DNA from: Aureobasidium sp. EXF-3400
Taxonomy: Eukaryota; Ascomycota; Dothideomycetes; Dothideales; Saccotheciaceae
NCBI GenBank assembly: GCA_024195585.1
Contig: SWBL01000384.1
Coordinates: 1 to 44,731 of the forward strand
Length of the DNA stretch: 44,731 nt
Reading direction: 5' to 3'
Shown here: piece by piece, positions 19,677-31,414 of the stretch
Layout of the letters: every line of letters begins with the position of its first letter
Numbering within the stretch: the first letter of the stretch is position 1
The notes under the pieces: generated by a model
What the model saw: only the letters and a program-made list of their open reading frames with translations
What the model was told of the DNA's origin: nothing
The model's database searches: none
Program-made: the position numbers and the translations under genes

Positions 19677-20428
19677 GTTACATCGATAATGCCATACAGA
19701 CAACAGGTTGACTTTGTCTTCATCTTTACAGATCTATCGTGCCGTCCATCGAAATATTCTCGAGTCTTGGGCCATGCTATCCAACAAATAATGTTATCCA
19801 GGACTCGTTGTTGACACTTCGGACTTACTGCACTGACAGCAGTCAAACCTGGTCAACGTCGCAACGATTGCGATATAAAGCCATAGGTCGTCTGGCCATT
19901 CCGAGCAGGAAACATTGGCCCGTCTGCAACAAGACACTCGCCGCCCACATCGCCCGGGCTTACTCAAAGATCATACCCGCCCATTGCGCTTACTGCAGCA
20001 ACCTCGAGACTTTACGAACCAACTATTTCAAGCTATCCTAATGAATTTGTCCTGAGGAGTTTTCGAGTCAACATGTCATCGAGATTTAAATGGGACTTCT
20101 CGCGTCTCGAGCCAAGCTTGATGATGGCCGAGCCGACCTTCCGTCGGCGGCCGTACAGAGCGAGTTTTGTCCCCGCTGCCGATATTGGTTGGTTACCTAG
20201 GCAATCCCAGCGCGTCGTGTCCGCGCGACTGAGAATTTGGTTATAGTACCTTGTGTCTTCTATTTCTCTCTTGCTCTGTCACCAGCCAGACTCTTCGGAA
20301 AATCCGACTGCACGCTCTCCAGCTTGTTCCGTCCGCTTTGCCTAGTAAGCCTCGTCTTACCAAAGCCTGCTGTGGCGTTCTGTTGACCACTACAGTTCCT
20401 TCACACATCAAAAACCCATACGATCAAG

Positions 20429-22393
20429 ATGACTGAGTACGAGAAGATGAAGAAGCCCGAGCTTCAAGCTTTGCTCAGGGCTCGAAGGCTTCCTGTCAGT
20501 GGCAACAAGGACGTCTTGATCAAGCGATTGAAAGACAACGATGACCCGCAAGCGCAATCTCCCCTCCAATCAGATCGCGAGGATCAAAGACCCTTGCTTG
20601 AAGGAGTTCTAGAGGCATTGAAGTGCTGCGACCCCAGAGAGGTCGCGAAATCGGTGCGCCAGCTGGTTCATGCTTAACATCTTCGCAAGGCCGTGAAGAC
20701 GTTAGAGAAAGACCTAGCAAATCGCCGCGGATATTCGAATCCCTGGAGAATGATCATAAAGGGCGATAAGATCAGGGCAGGCAAATGTCTTGAGCCAACG
20801 TGTCCTCTGTGTGGTACTGGAACACTCTGCGCATCCCTCGATCGTCTTTGCGGTTCGGGCTCGAAGTGCACCGACAGAAGCTGCAACGATCTCGAGAACT
20901 GTTCCAACTGCCGTGGCCAAATTCAAGAGCTGGAAGATGCATATACACAACGAAAGCGAGAGGATTGTGCCGACGGGTCTTGCGGTGACTTGTTCAAGTG
21001 CTCGCGGTGCGAGAACTGTATCCACTATGCGATGGAACCACCGAGTACACCCAGGGACTTCCAAGGGCACCTTGATCCATCGATTACAGGCGACCCCTCT
21101 GAGCTCAGGCATATGATCACTGATCTCAGGACCCTTGTGCACAATGAGAACCTCGGTAGGCTTTTGCGAAAGCTACAGGTCGAGAAACCAGATCCTGGCG
21201 AATGGACTAACATCAAACAACAACTTAGAGGGGGGAAGTGCTCTGTTTCAACCTGCTCTTTGTGCAGTGCCGCAACCATATCCGAATCTCTGGAAGCCTT
21301 GTCCCATGGATTGAAAAGCGACTGTGGTGGTGACCCATCTGTTAAGTGCAGCGACATCTTCACCTGTTCAAGTTGCCGTCAATCTGTCCAGGATATGGAA
21401 GACACCCTATCTCGATTTCTTGATGGATGTTGTAAAAGCGGACATTGTGATAGTGTCGAATGCTCTGAGTGCCGGAAACGACTTACAGCAGATAGCAGCT
21501 CAGAATCAAGCCACCAGGACGACGAAGACAGCGATTCGGAAGACGAAGGGAAGTATTGTCTCGAGGACGACTGTGAAGGCGTAAAAACCTGCATGCTTTG
21601 CCAGTACGAAAAAATGATGGAGAAGGCGAGACGAGCTGAGGATGCCCGTGACGAGAAACGCACGCGCCGTTTCGAGCGATTGGGACATTGTGATGGACCA
21701 GATCCGGCCGAAACAGATTCAGACTTGTTATCTTATGGGCTCGGATGTCGCTTCATTGATTGTGAGAAGTGTCGCATGATTGAGGCCAATATCGGTCCCA
21801 AAATGCGGAACGATGAACTTCGTCGCCGCCGCGTCGAGAACATCAAGACAAGCCTGACTGAAAGCTCTGATGGTACTATGGTTGGGGCCAGCCGGAAGAG
21901 ACGTTTCAGCAATCTTGATCTTCACTTTACCCTCCCACCACAACACCCTATGGCAAAACGTATCCGCGAAGAAAAACAACGAGAGAAACTGGAGAGAGAA
22001 CGGGCTCGCTCTCAGCACGAGCGGCCATCATGGTTCGGTACGCCTGAGGATCCGTTACCGGATCTGTGGATGGGACGTCCAGTCCTCCTCGAGAATGAGA
22101 TTCGGATTTTGAAAGTTTCGGACTCACTACCCAAGTTCTATTTGTCTCAGTCGGAAGAAAATATCATTCTCTTGGCGAAAGGAGAAAAAGAGAGACGCTT
22201 TTCTACCATCATCCGTAGACTTGAAGCCGAACTCATGTCACGCGATTTTTGGATGCAAAGCCTGGGCTTCGATGCAGACGATGGCTTTGGTAACATTCCT
22301 GCTGGGGATTACAGGCTAGAGGATGCACCGGCCGCTCCTGCTCGAGGAGAGGGACGTGTGGAAAATTGGGTAGCTAACCTTCCCAGATTTTGA
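20429..22393 (+). pseudogene. SAP-domain, cysteine-knuckle repeat protein with in-frame stop
   Basis: One frame runs 655 codons from ATG 20429 to TGA 22393 but meets TAA at 20675-20677 (codon 83). Residues 1-40 are a SAP DNA-binding motif (KKPELQALLRARRLPVSG). From about residue 119 come repeated Cys groups, C-x4-C-x(4,5)-C-x2-C or C-x4-C-x2-C, each followed by a charged helix, suggesting zinc knuckles. After about residue 350 there is an acidic SSSESSHQDDEDSDSEDE stretch, further knuckles and a basic helical C-terminal half. Internal repeats align across the stop (VRQLVHA-stop-HLRKAVKTL with LRTLVHNENLGRLLRKL), so the stop appears to lie in ancestral coding sequence. A 36-nt intron (20654-20689, GTGCGC..AAG) would remove it but is unusually short. 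I do not recognise the family; a nuclear DNA- or RNA-binding role is inference. If the stop is real, an 82-aa SAP peptide is made. Confidence 0.7.
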
Positions 22394-23344
22394 TGCTTCT
22401 GTTTCCTAGATAGTCAAGGATCGCAGTGCACTTTGTTTGGCTGTATTTCTTATGTCTGTAGTTAGAAAGATTGGCTCAATGAGCTTGGCTCCAATAGTTC
22501 AGCCATCGATGGGTGTTATACTCTGTCAATATCTTTCAGGTGGGAAGTGTCAAAGGCCCGAATGACTGCTGAATGCAGAATCCTCCCTGTGTGTTAGATT
22601 CTGTACCTCACACTCTCACCGTAGGATAGAGCAAGATTTTTGGGAAAGACACAATCATCTTCGGAAGTAGAGATGCTGCCGAGGAGGGACGGAGATATCT
22701 TGCCTTTATTTGAACATTGCCTGCTTCTGTAGCTACACGTGTTACATACCGATTTTGACCTATACGGAGGGTGTTAAATACCATCATGTTGGCACAATTT
22801 CTTATTTGTCCAAGACAGCTGTTGTTTGAGCAACCCTGGCTCAATGTCTTTCCATCTCGGCGATCGCTTACCTGGTCGGTATAAGATCAATCTCGGGACG
22901 GAGAATAGAGGTGTTGAGGTAGCAACTGTTAGAACTGTAATTGGACATGTGATCGTGTTGATGTTATCGACAGATTCGATTGCTAGAACTAATTGATACC
23001 TAGTCACCTTGTCGTACCCGACGCAGACGCCGGGCGAAGCAGGAAAGTGCAATGGTGTTGTTTTCATCTAGGATCGGTCCTTCCTCGAGAATTGATGTGT
23101 GCGGGTGTCTTCGCGACGAGACGGATTTGGTATCTGGTGGCCTCGTCGGATTGGGAAGGAAGTGGTCTGTCTCTTGGGTGGCTTCATCCATGGCCTGTCG
23201 ATCACCCCATGGTCAAAGCGTACTCTAGCTTCATGCATGATGAGTTGACGCTCTTGACAGCGTTCATCGAGTTCAAATAATACGAAAGGCTTCCTTTGCT
23301 CTTCGTCTGCGCAACCCTTCTGGCCTCTCTCGGCTATCTTCAAC
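22394..23344. other. Intergenic, 0.95 kb upstream of HEM13
   Basis: No convincing gene, RNA or repeat was seen. Open frames on either strand are short and featureless. The right-hand part is expected to hold the HEM13 promoter and 5' UTR. Confidence 0.5.
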
Positions 23345-24653
23345 ATGAGTACATTCGCATCCACGGCGTTCCGCCGCACCGTACAAGCTAGTCGAGCACC
23401 TTACTGGCAAGCTCGTGCTGCCAGATTCACCAAGCAACAAGTTCGCTCAATTGGCGACCATGGCACCAAGCCGCCGCTTCCTCCAGGCTCCCCTCAGCCT
23501 TCCAGAGTCGTCGCACCCAAGACGCGCCTCGCCGTGGGTGTTGTCTTTGTCGGTGCACTGATCTACTCAATGGTACACTCGACTCCATCATGACGTACAT
23601 GGACTGCTCAGACACTGACACACGACCAAACAGGCCACTGGAGATGTAGAGCACACCGAGCCGCCGTCCATTGCAGAGCGCGATAGTCTCAGTAAGCGCG
23701 AATCCGGCGTCACAGAGACGTCCCCCATGCGTCTGAGAATGGAACAATTCATAAAAGCTAAGCAGGAGGAGATCGTCCGCGAGCTTGAGAAGGTCGACGG
23801 CACCCGCTTCAAAATCGACAAGTGGGACCGCCCCAATGGTGGCGGCGGCATCACCTGCGTCCTACAAGACGGCAATGTTTTCGAGAAAGGCGGCGTCAAC
23901 ACCAGCATCGTTTACGGCACCCTGCCGCGCGCCGCCATCAGCAAGATGAGGGTCAACCACAAGGCTTTGGACCCGGATGTCGAGAGTTTGGAATTCTTTG
24001 CCGCTGGTTTGAGTATGGTGCTGCACCCCAGCAACCCCATGGCTCCTACTGTGCACCTGAACTATCGCTACTTTGAGACTGCAAATGCCGACGGCACCCC
24101 CAATGCTTGGTGGTTCGGCGGCGGCACTGATCTTACCCCTTCGTACTTGTTCGACGAAGATGTCATTCACTTCCACCGCACAATCAAAGATGCTTGTGAT
24201 GCTCATGACAAGACCTACTATGCACGTTTCAAGGAGTGGTGCGACAAGTACTTTTATGTTTCGCACCGTGGAGAGACACGCGGTGTTGGAGGCATTTTCT
24301 TCGATGACCTCGACGAGACTGAGAAGGACCAAGAGGCTCTCTTCTCCTTCTCTCAGTCATGTCTCAATGCCTTCTTGCCCTCATACATCCCCATCATCGA
24401 GAAGAGAAAGAACATGCCCTTCACTGAGAAGGAGAAGGCATGGCAACAACTACGCAGAGGTCGCTACGTCGAGTTCAACTTGGTGCACGACCGCGGTACC
24501 AGCTTCGGCCTCAACACACCTGGCTCCAGAGTTGAGAGTATCCTGATGAGCTTGCCATTGACTGCTCGCTGGCAATACATGCACGCTCCCGAGAAGGGCT
24601 CAAGGGAAGAGCGCATGTTGAGCGTGCTCAAGGAGCCCAAGGAGTGGGTATAG
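23345..24653 (+). CDS. HEM13: Coproporphyrinogen III oxidase (oxygen-dependent)
   Basis: The enzyme oxidatively decarboxylates coproporphyrinogen III to protoporphyrinogen IX using O2, in heme synthesis. Exons are 23345-23572 and 23634-24653, split by a 61-nt intron (GTACAC..CAG). The product is 415 aa. The N-terminus is a basic mitochondrial leader followed by a hydrophobic stretch, [16 protein letters not shown], that may anchor the protein; the yeast enzyme by contrast is cytosolic. The catalytic part shows [43 protein letters not shown], the [10 protein letters not shown] block, GGIFFDDLD, and [18 protein letters not shown] with [12 protein letters not shown] at the C-terminus. All expected family blocks are intact. 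It is the second heme gene in the window, about 22 kb from ferrochelatase. Confidence 0.96.
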
Positions 24654-24912
24654 AGAGTCGCAAGACGAATAAAGAATTGTAATATAACCCCCTTGTACAG
24701 AGCATCTGCGGGCGGATGGTTTGGAATATCTGTAGAACAACTCAAAAAGAAGCAACGCAGCATGTCGACGTCATGACTTTTCCCAGGATGATGTCAAGTA
24801 AACAGTCGAGCTTCACATATTCTGCCACGCAACCAACACAATCCAGTCAATTTCACCTTCCATTTCTCAATTAGCAAAGATATCAGAATCTCAAAAAGTA
24901 GTAGTCGCAACC

Positions 24913-25537
24913 ATGTCAGCACAAGGCGCCTTCCACCGTCTTCTCTCCTTCTTCGCAACCCGCTCGTCTCGCCCAAACACCTCGACAATAACCTTCATGG
25001 ACTCTCTCCGCGGTGACCTCTCTCTAGGCCTCAACTTCCCCGTCGCTGTCTTCCTAGCCACAGTCCGTCATCTCGTATTCCGCAACACCGGCTTCTGGTC
25101 CTTGACCATCTACGTCCCCACCGTGCGCACAAGTCGCAAACTGCTCGGCGGTCCCTCTGCATGCAAAGACCTGGACGAAAGCAAGAGATATGGATGTGGA
25201 GAGCTAGTGACATTGGCAAAGGACGATGGCGTTGTCGCTCAAGCTGATGCAGTGGGGTTGTGGATGCTTGCTGCTGAGAAGGACGGTAAAGTCAAGGGAG
25301 AGGAAGTGAGGCTGTTCCAACGGGGTGAGATTATGGAGAGAATCGCTTCTCGTAGGAGAGGCTTGGATAATGTGTTGCCGTTTTGGAGGGGTGGACCATT
25401 GATGTGAGTTTCCTTCTATTTATTGAAGCTGGTTGTTGTTCATGGCTGATGCTGATATATATAGTCCTTCCGCTCATTCTTGGGCTGTCAAGAAGGCTTT
25501 TGATGTCGAGGTTTACGACGGACACAAGAGAGCTTGA
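24913..25537 (+). CDS. Hypothetical protein, 187 aa, one intron
   Basis: Exons are 24913-25403 and 25465-25537. The 61-nt intron has a GTGAGT donor and a TAG acceptor, and splicing joins PLI to PSAHSWAVKKAFDVEVYDG in phase, which supports a real gene. I do not recognise the family. The N-terminus (FHRLLSFFATRSSRP) is basic. A moderately hydrophobic segment, LGLNFPVAVFLATVRHLVF, around residues 43-62 could be membrane-associated. The middle is mixed and charged, with KRYGCGELVTLAKDDGVVAQ. A faint likeness to the membrane-associated part of caleosins was considered but not supported by an EF-hand or other motif. It lies in the same direction as HEM13, 260 bp downstream. Confidence 0.7.
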
Positions 25538-26174
25538 GAATCTCTAGACATTCATATATGGTTCACGACTGGTTCAGGACAATGGCATGCAACAAAGCCA
25601 GCCGCTTCCAGAGATCAACAACTACCGAGGGCATGTTTCGAGCGAGGACGCCCCCAGCCGCTTAGTGGAAACATCTGCCACTTGGTTGTACTACATTCTA
25701 TCCAGCCCTCTCCTTTTGAGACACGGAGCAATATTGCAAAACCATCGAGATACACGACTGCGTCTCACACTAAGCTGTGCTCCGCGCATCCATTCCCGAG
25801 TATCTATGGGTACATGCGCGGACTGACTTCGAGAACAAGAGAAGTCACGAGCACAAGAACAGCTCGCTGCTCCCTCGAGGACATGCCGCAAGTCACATCG
25901 GTTCTCACGAGAGGCATATTTCGAGCAGTTACGAATGACTCAGTCACACTTCCCAATGGACACTTGCCTTACCACTCAATCTAGAATAAGGATGTTTAGA
26001 TAAACTTTCTAGCCATTCGTGATAATCGTATGCCGTAAACAATCAATGGGAGCACGTGCTTGCCAACCAACCCTCTCTTTTTACCTAGCAAGCGTTACAT
26101 CAATCCCATGATTTTACCATTTCCCTCTCCCAATCTTCAGTCAATAGTGTCTTGCTTTCGACTTCTCACGCCCA
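25538..26174. other. Intergenic between convergent genes
   Basis: The 3' ends of the 187-aa hypothetical gene (+) and the chromodomain-CCCH gene (-) lie here. Several short plus-strand frames exist without features; nothing else was seen. Confidence 0.5.
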
Positions 26175-29100
26175 TCAGCGAGGCCTCGCCTTCGACTTCT
26201 CGTAGTTCTCAACCTGCACAATGTACCGAGCCGGTGTGGTCACTCTGATGTGCGTGTATTTCTTCATCCACTCCTTTGGATCTTTGGGATTGTCCGGTTG
26301 CATCAGTCCAGGCGTTTGAGCCGCCGATGTGTCGTGCTGCTCGTAGAGAACGTTGAAGCGGCGGTAATTTTCGCACTCGTCGATAGCATTGCCTGCAAAC
26401 CAATTGACCAGAAACTCCGTAGCTTCTTGTTCACTGCTATCCCATATGGAGCTATACTCGGGCATCTCGCTCTTTGGTGGAGAATACAGCATAGAAGGAG
26501 GTTTCATATCTGAGCGGAACGGGTTGCGGCTGTTGTCAGCCACAGGTGTGCCAAGCAGTTCACAGACGAGCTGCCAGCATTTGACTTTGGGGGAATCTTC
26601 ATTGAGAGTGCCCTTCTCTCGGTCTTCGTCGATCAGCTCTGCGAGCCATGCCAAGATACCAGGTCGACAGTAAATACGGTCGTTTCGTCCACCCTCCGGC
26701 TTTGCCTTATAGCCTCTGAAAATCTCTAACACCTGGAGTGCTTGGGCTGGGTGGTTCTTGAAGATATCGTCGGTGATAAGTGTAAGTGTGCCACTCGGAA
26801 ATAGGCGCGTGCAGTTGTACTTGATCGGCGAATCGAGACGAGTTTTGATGGCCTTCGAAACACCGACTTGGAAGATGTTAACTCCAGTCGCCAGGACACT
26901 CCAAAATTCTGGCAACTTCCAAAAAGAATTCATCGATGGGTGGAATAGAACCACTCTGTTAACGGTCGACCCTTTACCACAGAATTGGCTCCACAGGTCG
27001 CAATCTTCCGAATGGACGAACTTTGCGCCGACTTCGTTCAAGAAGACTTCAACAAGTTTGGTCTCCGGTGTCCCCTTAGGGAAGCAAAGATACACGAATT
27101 TTTCGATGTGCTTGCCTCTGTTGGCAGCGAATAGTATCTCAGGGTTGAGATCCAGGTGTTCGACACACATTGAGATGAAAGAGGCTTTGGTCGGTCTGAC
27201 GACGATCGGTCCGGAAGTGCCAGATACCGCTGCTTGGAGATACCAGCGTAGGCCTGGCTTTTCTGGGCCTCGATGAGGCATGAACTTCCAGTCTGGGTTC
27301 TGAGTAGGGTAAACGACAAAGACAAAGTTGTCCGTTCTAACAGCAACACAAGATGAGTGTAGAACCAAAAAGTCCTCGAGATAAGTAGCCATAGCATCTC
27401 CCGGCGTACATATGACACCGCCTGATGCCCATGCCTTGTCCTTTAGATACCAATAGGCTTCGAAGTCACGCGAGCGACAAATTTCTGAGCTCTCGAGTGA
27501 GGGATTCTCACCGATGGTGTCAAGAAACTTTACTCGACCTACTCTGTTATCAAAGACCAACTTGATATTCATGGTGTGAGTAGGCGGAGTAGCAGGTCTG
27601 ATGCTGAGACTGATAATGACAGGATCTGCAGTATCCTTCTCATCTAGCGCTCCTGGTGTCGTTGCTGTGTGGGCTGTGTTGATAAGTGGTTCCACAGTAG
27701 GACCTGGCATTTCAGCATCTTCCATGTGGACATCTCTTCCTGCACCATTCCTAGGCTCAAAGGACGCAGTTGATGCGAGAGATGGCGATTGGATTGGAGT
27801 GCGTTCATCAGGACGGAGCCTGAGATTTGGCAGACTGGTTCTGTCTCTGCGTCCCTCAGCCTCGTCCTGACGCAGTCCATAACGATCGGGGCTATCTGGA
27901 CGCTGCCTTGCCCGGAACCCGTTAACGTCCTCAGGTCCCTCTCGCCTGGGTCCATCGACATTCTGCTGAAAGTCGTAACCATGAAGATATTCACAATCCT
28001 CTGCGGTGAACTTGCATTGATTGTTTTCCCAATATGTACAGGTAGCAGTATGCTTAGGAGCCATCTGCCCAGTCCATTCATGTGCATAAGGGCACACTGT
28101 TTCAGACTTTTTACACGTGCCTCTGAACCAGAATCGACATGTTATGTTTTTTCTGGAGAATCGAGATACGTTTGGTTGGGCTGATGGATATGCGAACCTT
28201 GGCTCAGCCTCTTGCGCTGACCGAGTCGCTGCGATAGCTTGATGAAGAGGTCTGCGTTGCAATGCAGAAGCCGAATCCGGACGTCTTTCCAAGGCAGGCG
28301 CTGACTTTGGAGCTGCCGAGCTTTCCGTCTCAGATATTCCAGTGACGTTGGTGTCTAGTCGCAAGGCGTTTGACGTAGATGAAGGACCATTTTCAGGGTT
28401 TAGAACCTTTCCAGTACTCGGATCGACAAAGTTTAGAGCGTTTGGATCAGGTGCAGGTTCGTTGTGGCTGTAGAGCTGCATACGTCTTTGCGTAGATAGA
28501 TTGACGAATTGAGGATCCGTCGAGTCTTTAGGCGTGTATTCATTGACTCGTGGTCGTTGTCTAGGCTTGACCTTTGGTTCATGGAACAACTTGATAGGTG
28601 CTGTTCTTCGAGATGGTCCAGCAGGTCTGGGTGCGGATTCTGAAGTATTGTTGGTGGCGGTAGGGCCGATCGGATCTCTAGGCACGAGTCTTATCGGATT
28701 CCTAGACACTTCCACATGGGTCTTGCTAGTGGCTGTTGACGCGGTATCCTTTTTCTCGGAGGATCTCCTCAATTCGCTCGGTTTAATGGCAGAGGTAGCG
28801 TTTGAAGCACGACGTTGTGCGAGATCGCCTGGCACTGTCGATAGATTTGGCACCATAGATGATTTTATCAGGTTGGAAGCCTGGGACGTTGAGGAATTAT
28901 CACCGGCATCTTTACGTGGACGCTCGGGACCTTTGTTCTTGGATGCGGCAGCTTCGCTGGCAGCGTCCCCTGGCTGAGATGTCTTTGAAGCGCTTGAAGT
29001 GTTCAATGACTTTGGCCTAGATGTGACTACAGATGTTGATCTACCTAAAGCAGAACTTTAGTCAGTATAGGACTCTCATTTGATGATTCAATAGAGCTCA

Positions 29101-30121
29101 TCCAGATATGTGGCTGTCTATCAGGGATCAGAGTAGGCCACAAGACTAGGCAGTTGTTTGTTGAGAACAACATTATTATCACGAGCCCTAGTTGAGCTTG
29201 ACCCTGTGCAACGTCTAAAAAGCAGTCTCCTCGATAAGTTGTTGAAACAAGGAGCAAGTTCTGGCACGCAATTTCTATACCTTTGTTTGACGTACCTGGT
29301 CGTTGCTTCGTGGCTTCTTTTGCACCAAGTTGATCGTTTACACGAGCCCGTTTCGGCACAGTTGTTGAATGTGACGTTGGGGACTTGCGAGGACTTTCCG
29401 TGATTTCAGTCGTACGCTCGTTGAACATGGAATACTGTGAATTGGACACATCGTTCACCGATAGCGCTGGAGATGGTGAGCGCGGGTCGGACTGAGGTCT
29501 CTTCCGTTTTCGGGTGGCAGATGCGCTGGGAGTAGCTGGCTCAGACAGCGGGGTGATTCGTTTTCTAGGTGATGTCTCAATAGCAGAGGACGGGGAGTTG
29601 GTAGCATCACGGTGCGGTGCCTTCCTCGCAGTTCCCTTCTTTGCCAGTTCCTTTTTGGAGAGTAGACGACGACGATGTGTGGGTTCTCGAGCTTCTTTCT
29701 GGCGGCGCTTCTCTGCACGTTTGGCATGGCGACGCTCACGTTGCACTTCCTCGCGTCTTACCGCAGCATCGAATTTGGCAACTTTGAAGAGTTTAGCACG
29801 ACCCTCGGCGGCGTCTCGTTTGTGAAGTTCCCAATTGACGAGGCAGTCGGTGTCGACGAAATTCTCGCGGGGTTCCCAAGTAGATCTGTGTAGTTCGTAG
29901 CCTTCCCATTTAACCAAGTATAGCGGGTCGCCTTCGTCTGTGGTTCGCTCTGCAAGAATCTGATGCAAGTTAGTAGTAGAAACAAGGGAGTGAGATGGCG
30001 GGCAATTGACCTTCTCGACACTGTATTCCGCTTCAAGTTCACTTTCGACAGTGCTATCCGTGTTGACTGAGTCGCTATCATCGTCCTCGACGAAGACTGG
30101 TCGAGACTTAGAAGTGGCCAT
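26175..30121 (-). CDS. Chromodomain and tandem CCCH zinc-finger protein, Chp1-like
   Basis: Exons in transcript order are 30121-30011, 29959-29296 and 29044-26175, giving 1214 aa. Intron 1 (51 nt, GTCAAT..CTACTAAC..CAG) has no stop in frame, but removing it joins EYSVEK to ILAERTT and restores a textbook chromodomain (PLYLVKWEGY, STWEPRENF) at about residues 30-90. Intron 2 is 251 nt (GTACGT..ACTGACTAAAG..TTTAG). Two CCCH fingers, each C-x7-C-x6-C-x3-H, lie at about 560-620 after a long Ser/Pro-rich linker. The C-terminal third is folded-looking (VVLFHPSMNSFWKLPEFWSV, FLVNWFAGNAIDECENY). Chromodomains bind methylated histone H3 and CCCH fingers bind RNA; the combination recalls the fission-yeast RITS protein Chp1 and related ascomycete heterochromatin proteins. 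That functional link is inference. Confidence 0.85.
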
Positions 30122-30607
30122 GACGGAGAACGAGTTGAGAGGTCATGACAGCGCGTCAACGACAAATGAGAATATTTGATGGTGCAGTGCTACTGGTGGA
30201 GTGGCAGAAGTTTCGAGAAAAGTTGATGTTTTAAATGTTCGCGCCTTCCTGCAAAAGTGATAGATAACATGCACGTGTGATAGTGCCAAGGCTTTTGGGA
30301 TGGACGGTGCGGATTGGCTGGAGGTGGGGAAGGGAACGAGGAAGGAGCAGTGGGCGCTGGCGTTGGCGTTGGCGTGTCTGTCTGAACCGGGCTTGGGCTG
30401 CCTGGAGTTTCAAACAACAGCTGATCTTGCTCTCTCTACCACACCAACTCTCCTCTTGTGCTCGTCCCCTTGTTGTTGCTGTTCGCCGACTCTCTGCTGT
30501 GCGCTCCATCGCAAACAACACTCACGACCTCGTCCTCGCCTTTCTGCTGCCACGCTTGCTGAGATCCGCCCCTCCTTAATCCATCCCCGACTTCCCACAT
30601 TACCACC
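30122..30607. other. Divergent promoter, chromodomain gene (-) / Rab11 (+)
   Basis: The interval is GC- and pyrimidine-rich close to the Rab11 start. No coding region is supported; open frames on both strands are low-complexity or lack features. Confidence 0.5.
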
Positions 30608-31414
30608 ATGGCCAACGACGAGTACGATGTAAGCTCATCCCCGTGTCGCGCTGCCACCACCTCAGTATTGACTCCGTCCCTAGTTCCTCTTCAAGGTCGT
30701 CCTGATCGGAGATTCTGGTGTCGGTAAATCCAACCTCTTGAGCCGTTTCACCCGCAACGAGTTCAACCTCGACTCAAAGTCGACCATTGGTGTCGAGTTC
30801 GCTACGCGCAGCATTCAAGTCGACAACAAGACCATCAAGGCTCAGATCTGGGATACCGCCGGCCAGGAGCGTTACCGTGCTATCACCTCAGCTTACTACC
30901 GCGGTGCCGTTGGTGCCCTGCTCGTCTACGACATCAGCAAGCACCAGACATACGAGAACGTCACCAGATGGCTCAAAGAGCTCAGAGACCATGCAGACAG
31001 TAACATTGTCATCATGCTCGTTGGAAACAAGTCCGATTTGAGACACTTGCGCGCTGTACCCACCGAGGAGGCCAAACAGTTTGCCAGTAAGTCTTTCTTG
31101 CCGCGCGCCCCCGTCTACCAACATCCGACTAATTGCCTTACCTTAGGTGAAAACAACCTCTCCTTCATCGAGACCTCTGCTCTGGATGCCAGCAATGTTG
31201 AGCTCGCTTTCCAAAACATCCTTACAGGTATGCAATCTATGCTTCGTTGTCGCAACTTCATCTTACGCGTGCTCTAGAAATCTACCGCATCGTTTCCAGC
31301 AAGGCTCTCGATCAAGGCGAAGGCAAGGAGAGCGGCCCCGGCAGTGGTGCCCCTGTCAGCGTCCCCTTGACCAAGCCCGCCGACGGTAACGCAAAGTCTG
31401 GCCAGTGCTGCTAA
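30608..31414 (+). CDS. rab11: Rab11-family GTPase (Ypt31/32, RabE)
   Basis: Rab11 directs vesicle traffic from the trans-Golgi and recycling endosomes to the plasma membrane and hyphal tip. Exons are 30608-30628, 30684-31086, 31147-31227 and 31278-31414, giving 213 aa. The first exon encodes only MANDEYD. The P-loop GDSGVGKS is at 16-23, switch I has [12 protein letters not shown], switch II has [20 protein letters not shown], and the base-binding motifs are GNKSDL and ETSAL. The C-terminal Cys-Cys (GQCC) is a dual geranylgeranylation site. The sequence matches the Rab11 subfamily closely across switch regions. All splice junctions are canonical and in phase. Confidence 0.97.

Larger units (their letters stand above)
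18656..20428. other. 1.8-kb gene-poor interval with repeat array
   Basis: The interval lies between the divergent BCAT (-) and SAP/cysteine-knuckle (+) genes. No gene is supported. Its centre holds a phased 11-bp repeat array (19495-19676, listed separately) beside an AT-rich stretch from about 19440. The remainder would contain the two promoters. Confidence 0.6.

Noticed and set aside
19575..19814. Open frame with MVQTWFKHGSN peptide repeats
   Set aside because: The peptide repeat is only the translation of the 11-bp DNA array; no flanking coding evidence.
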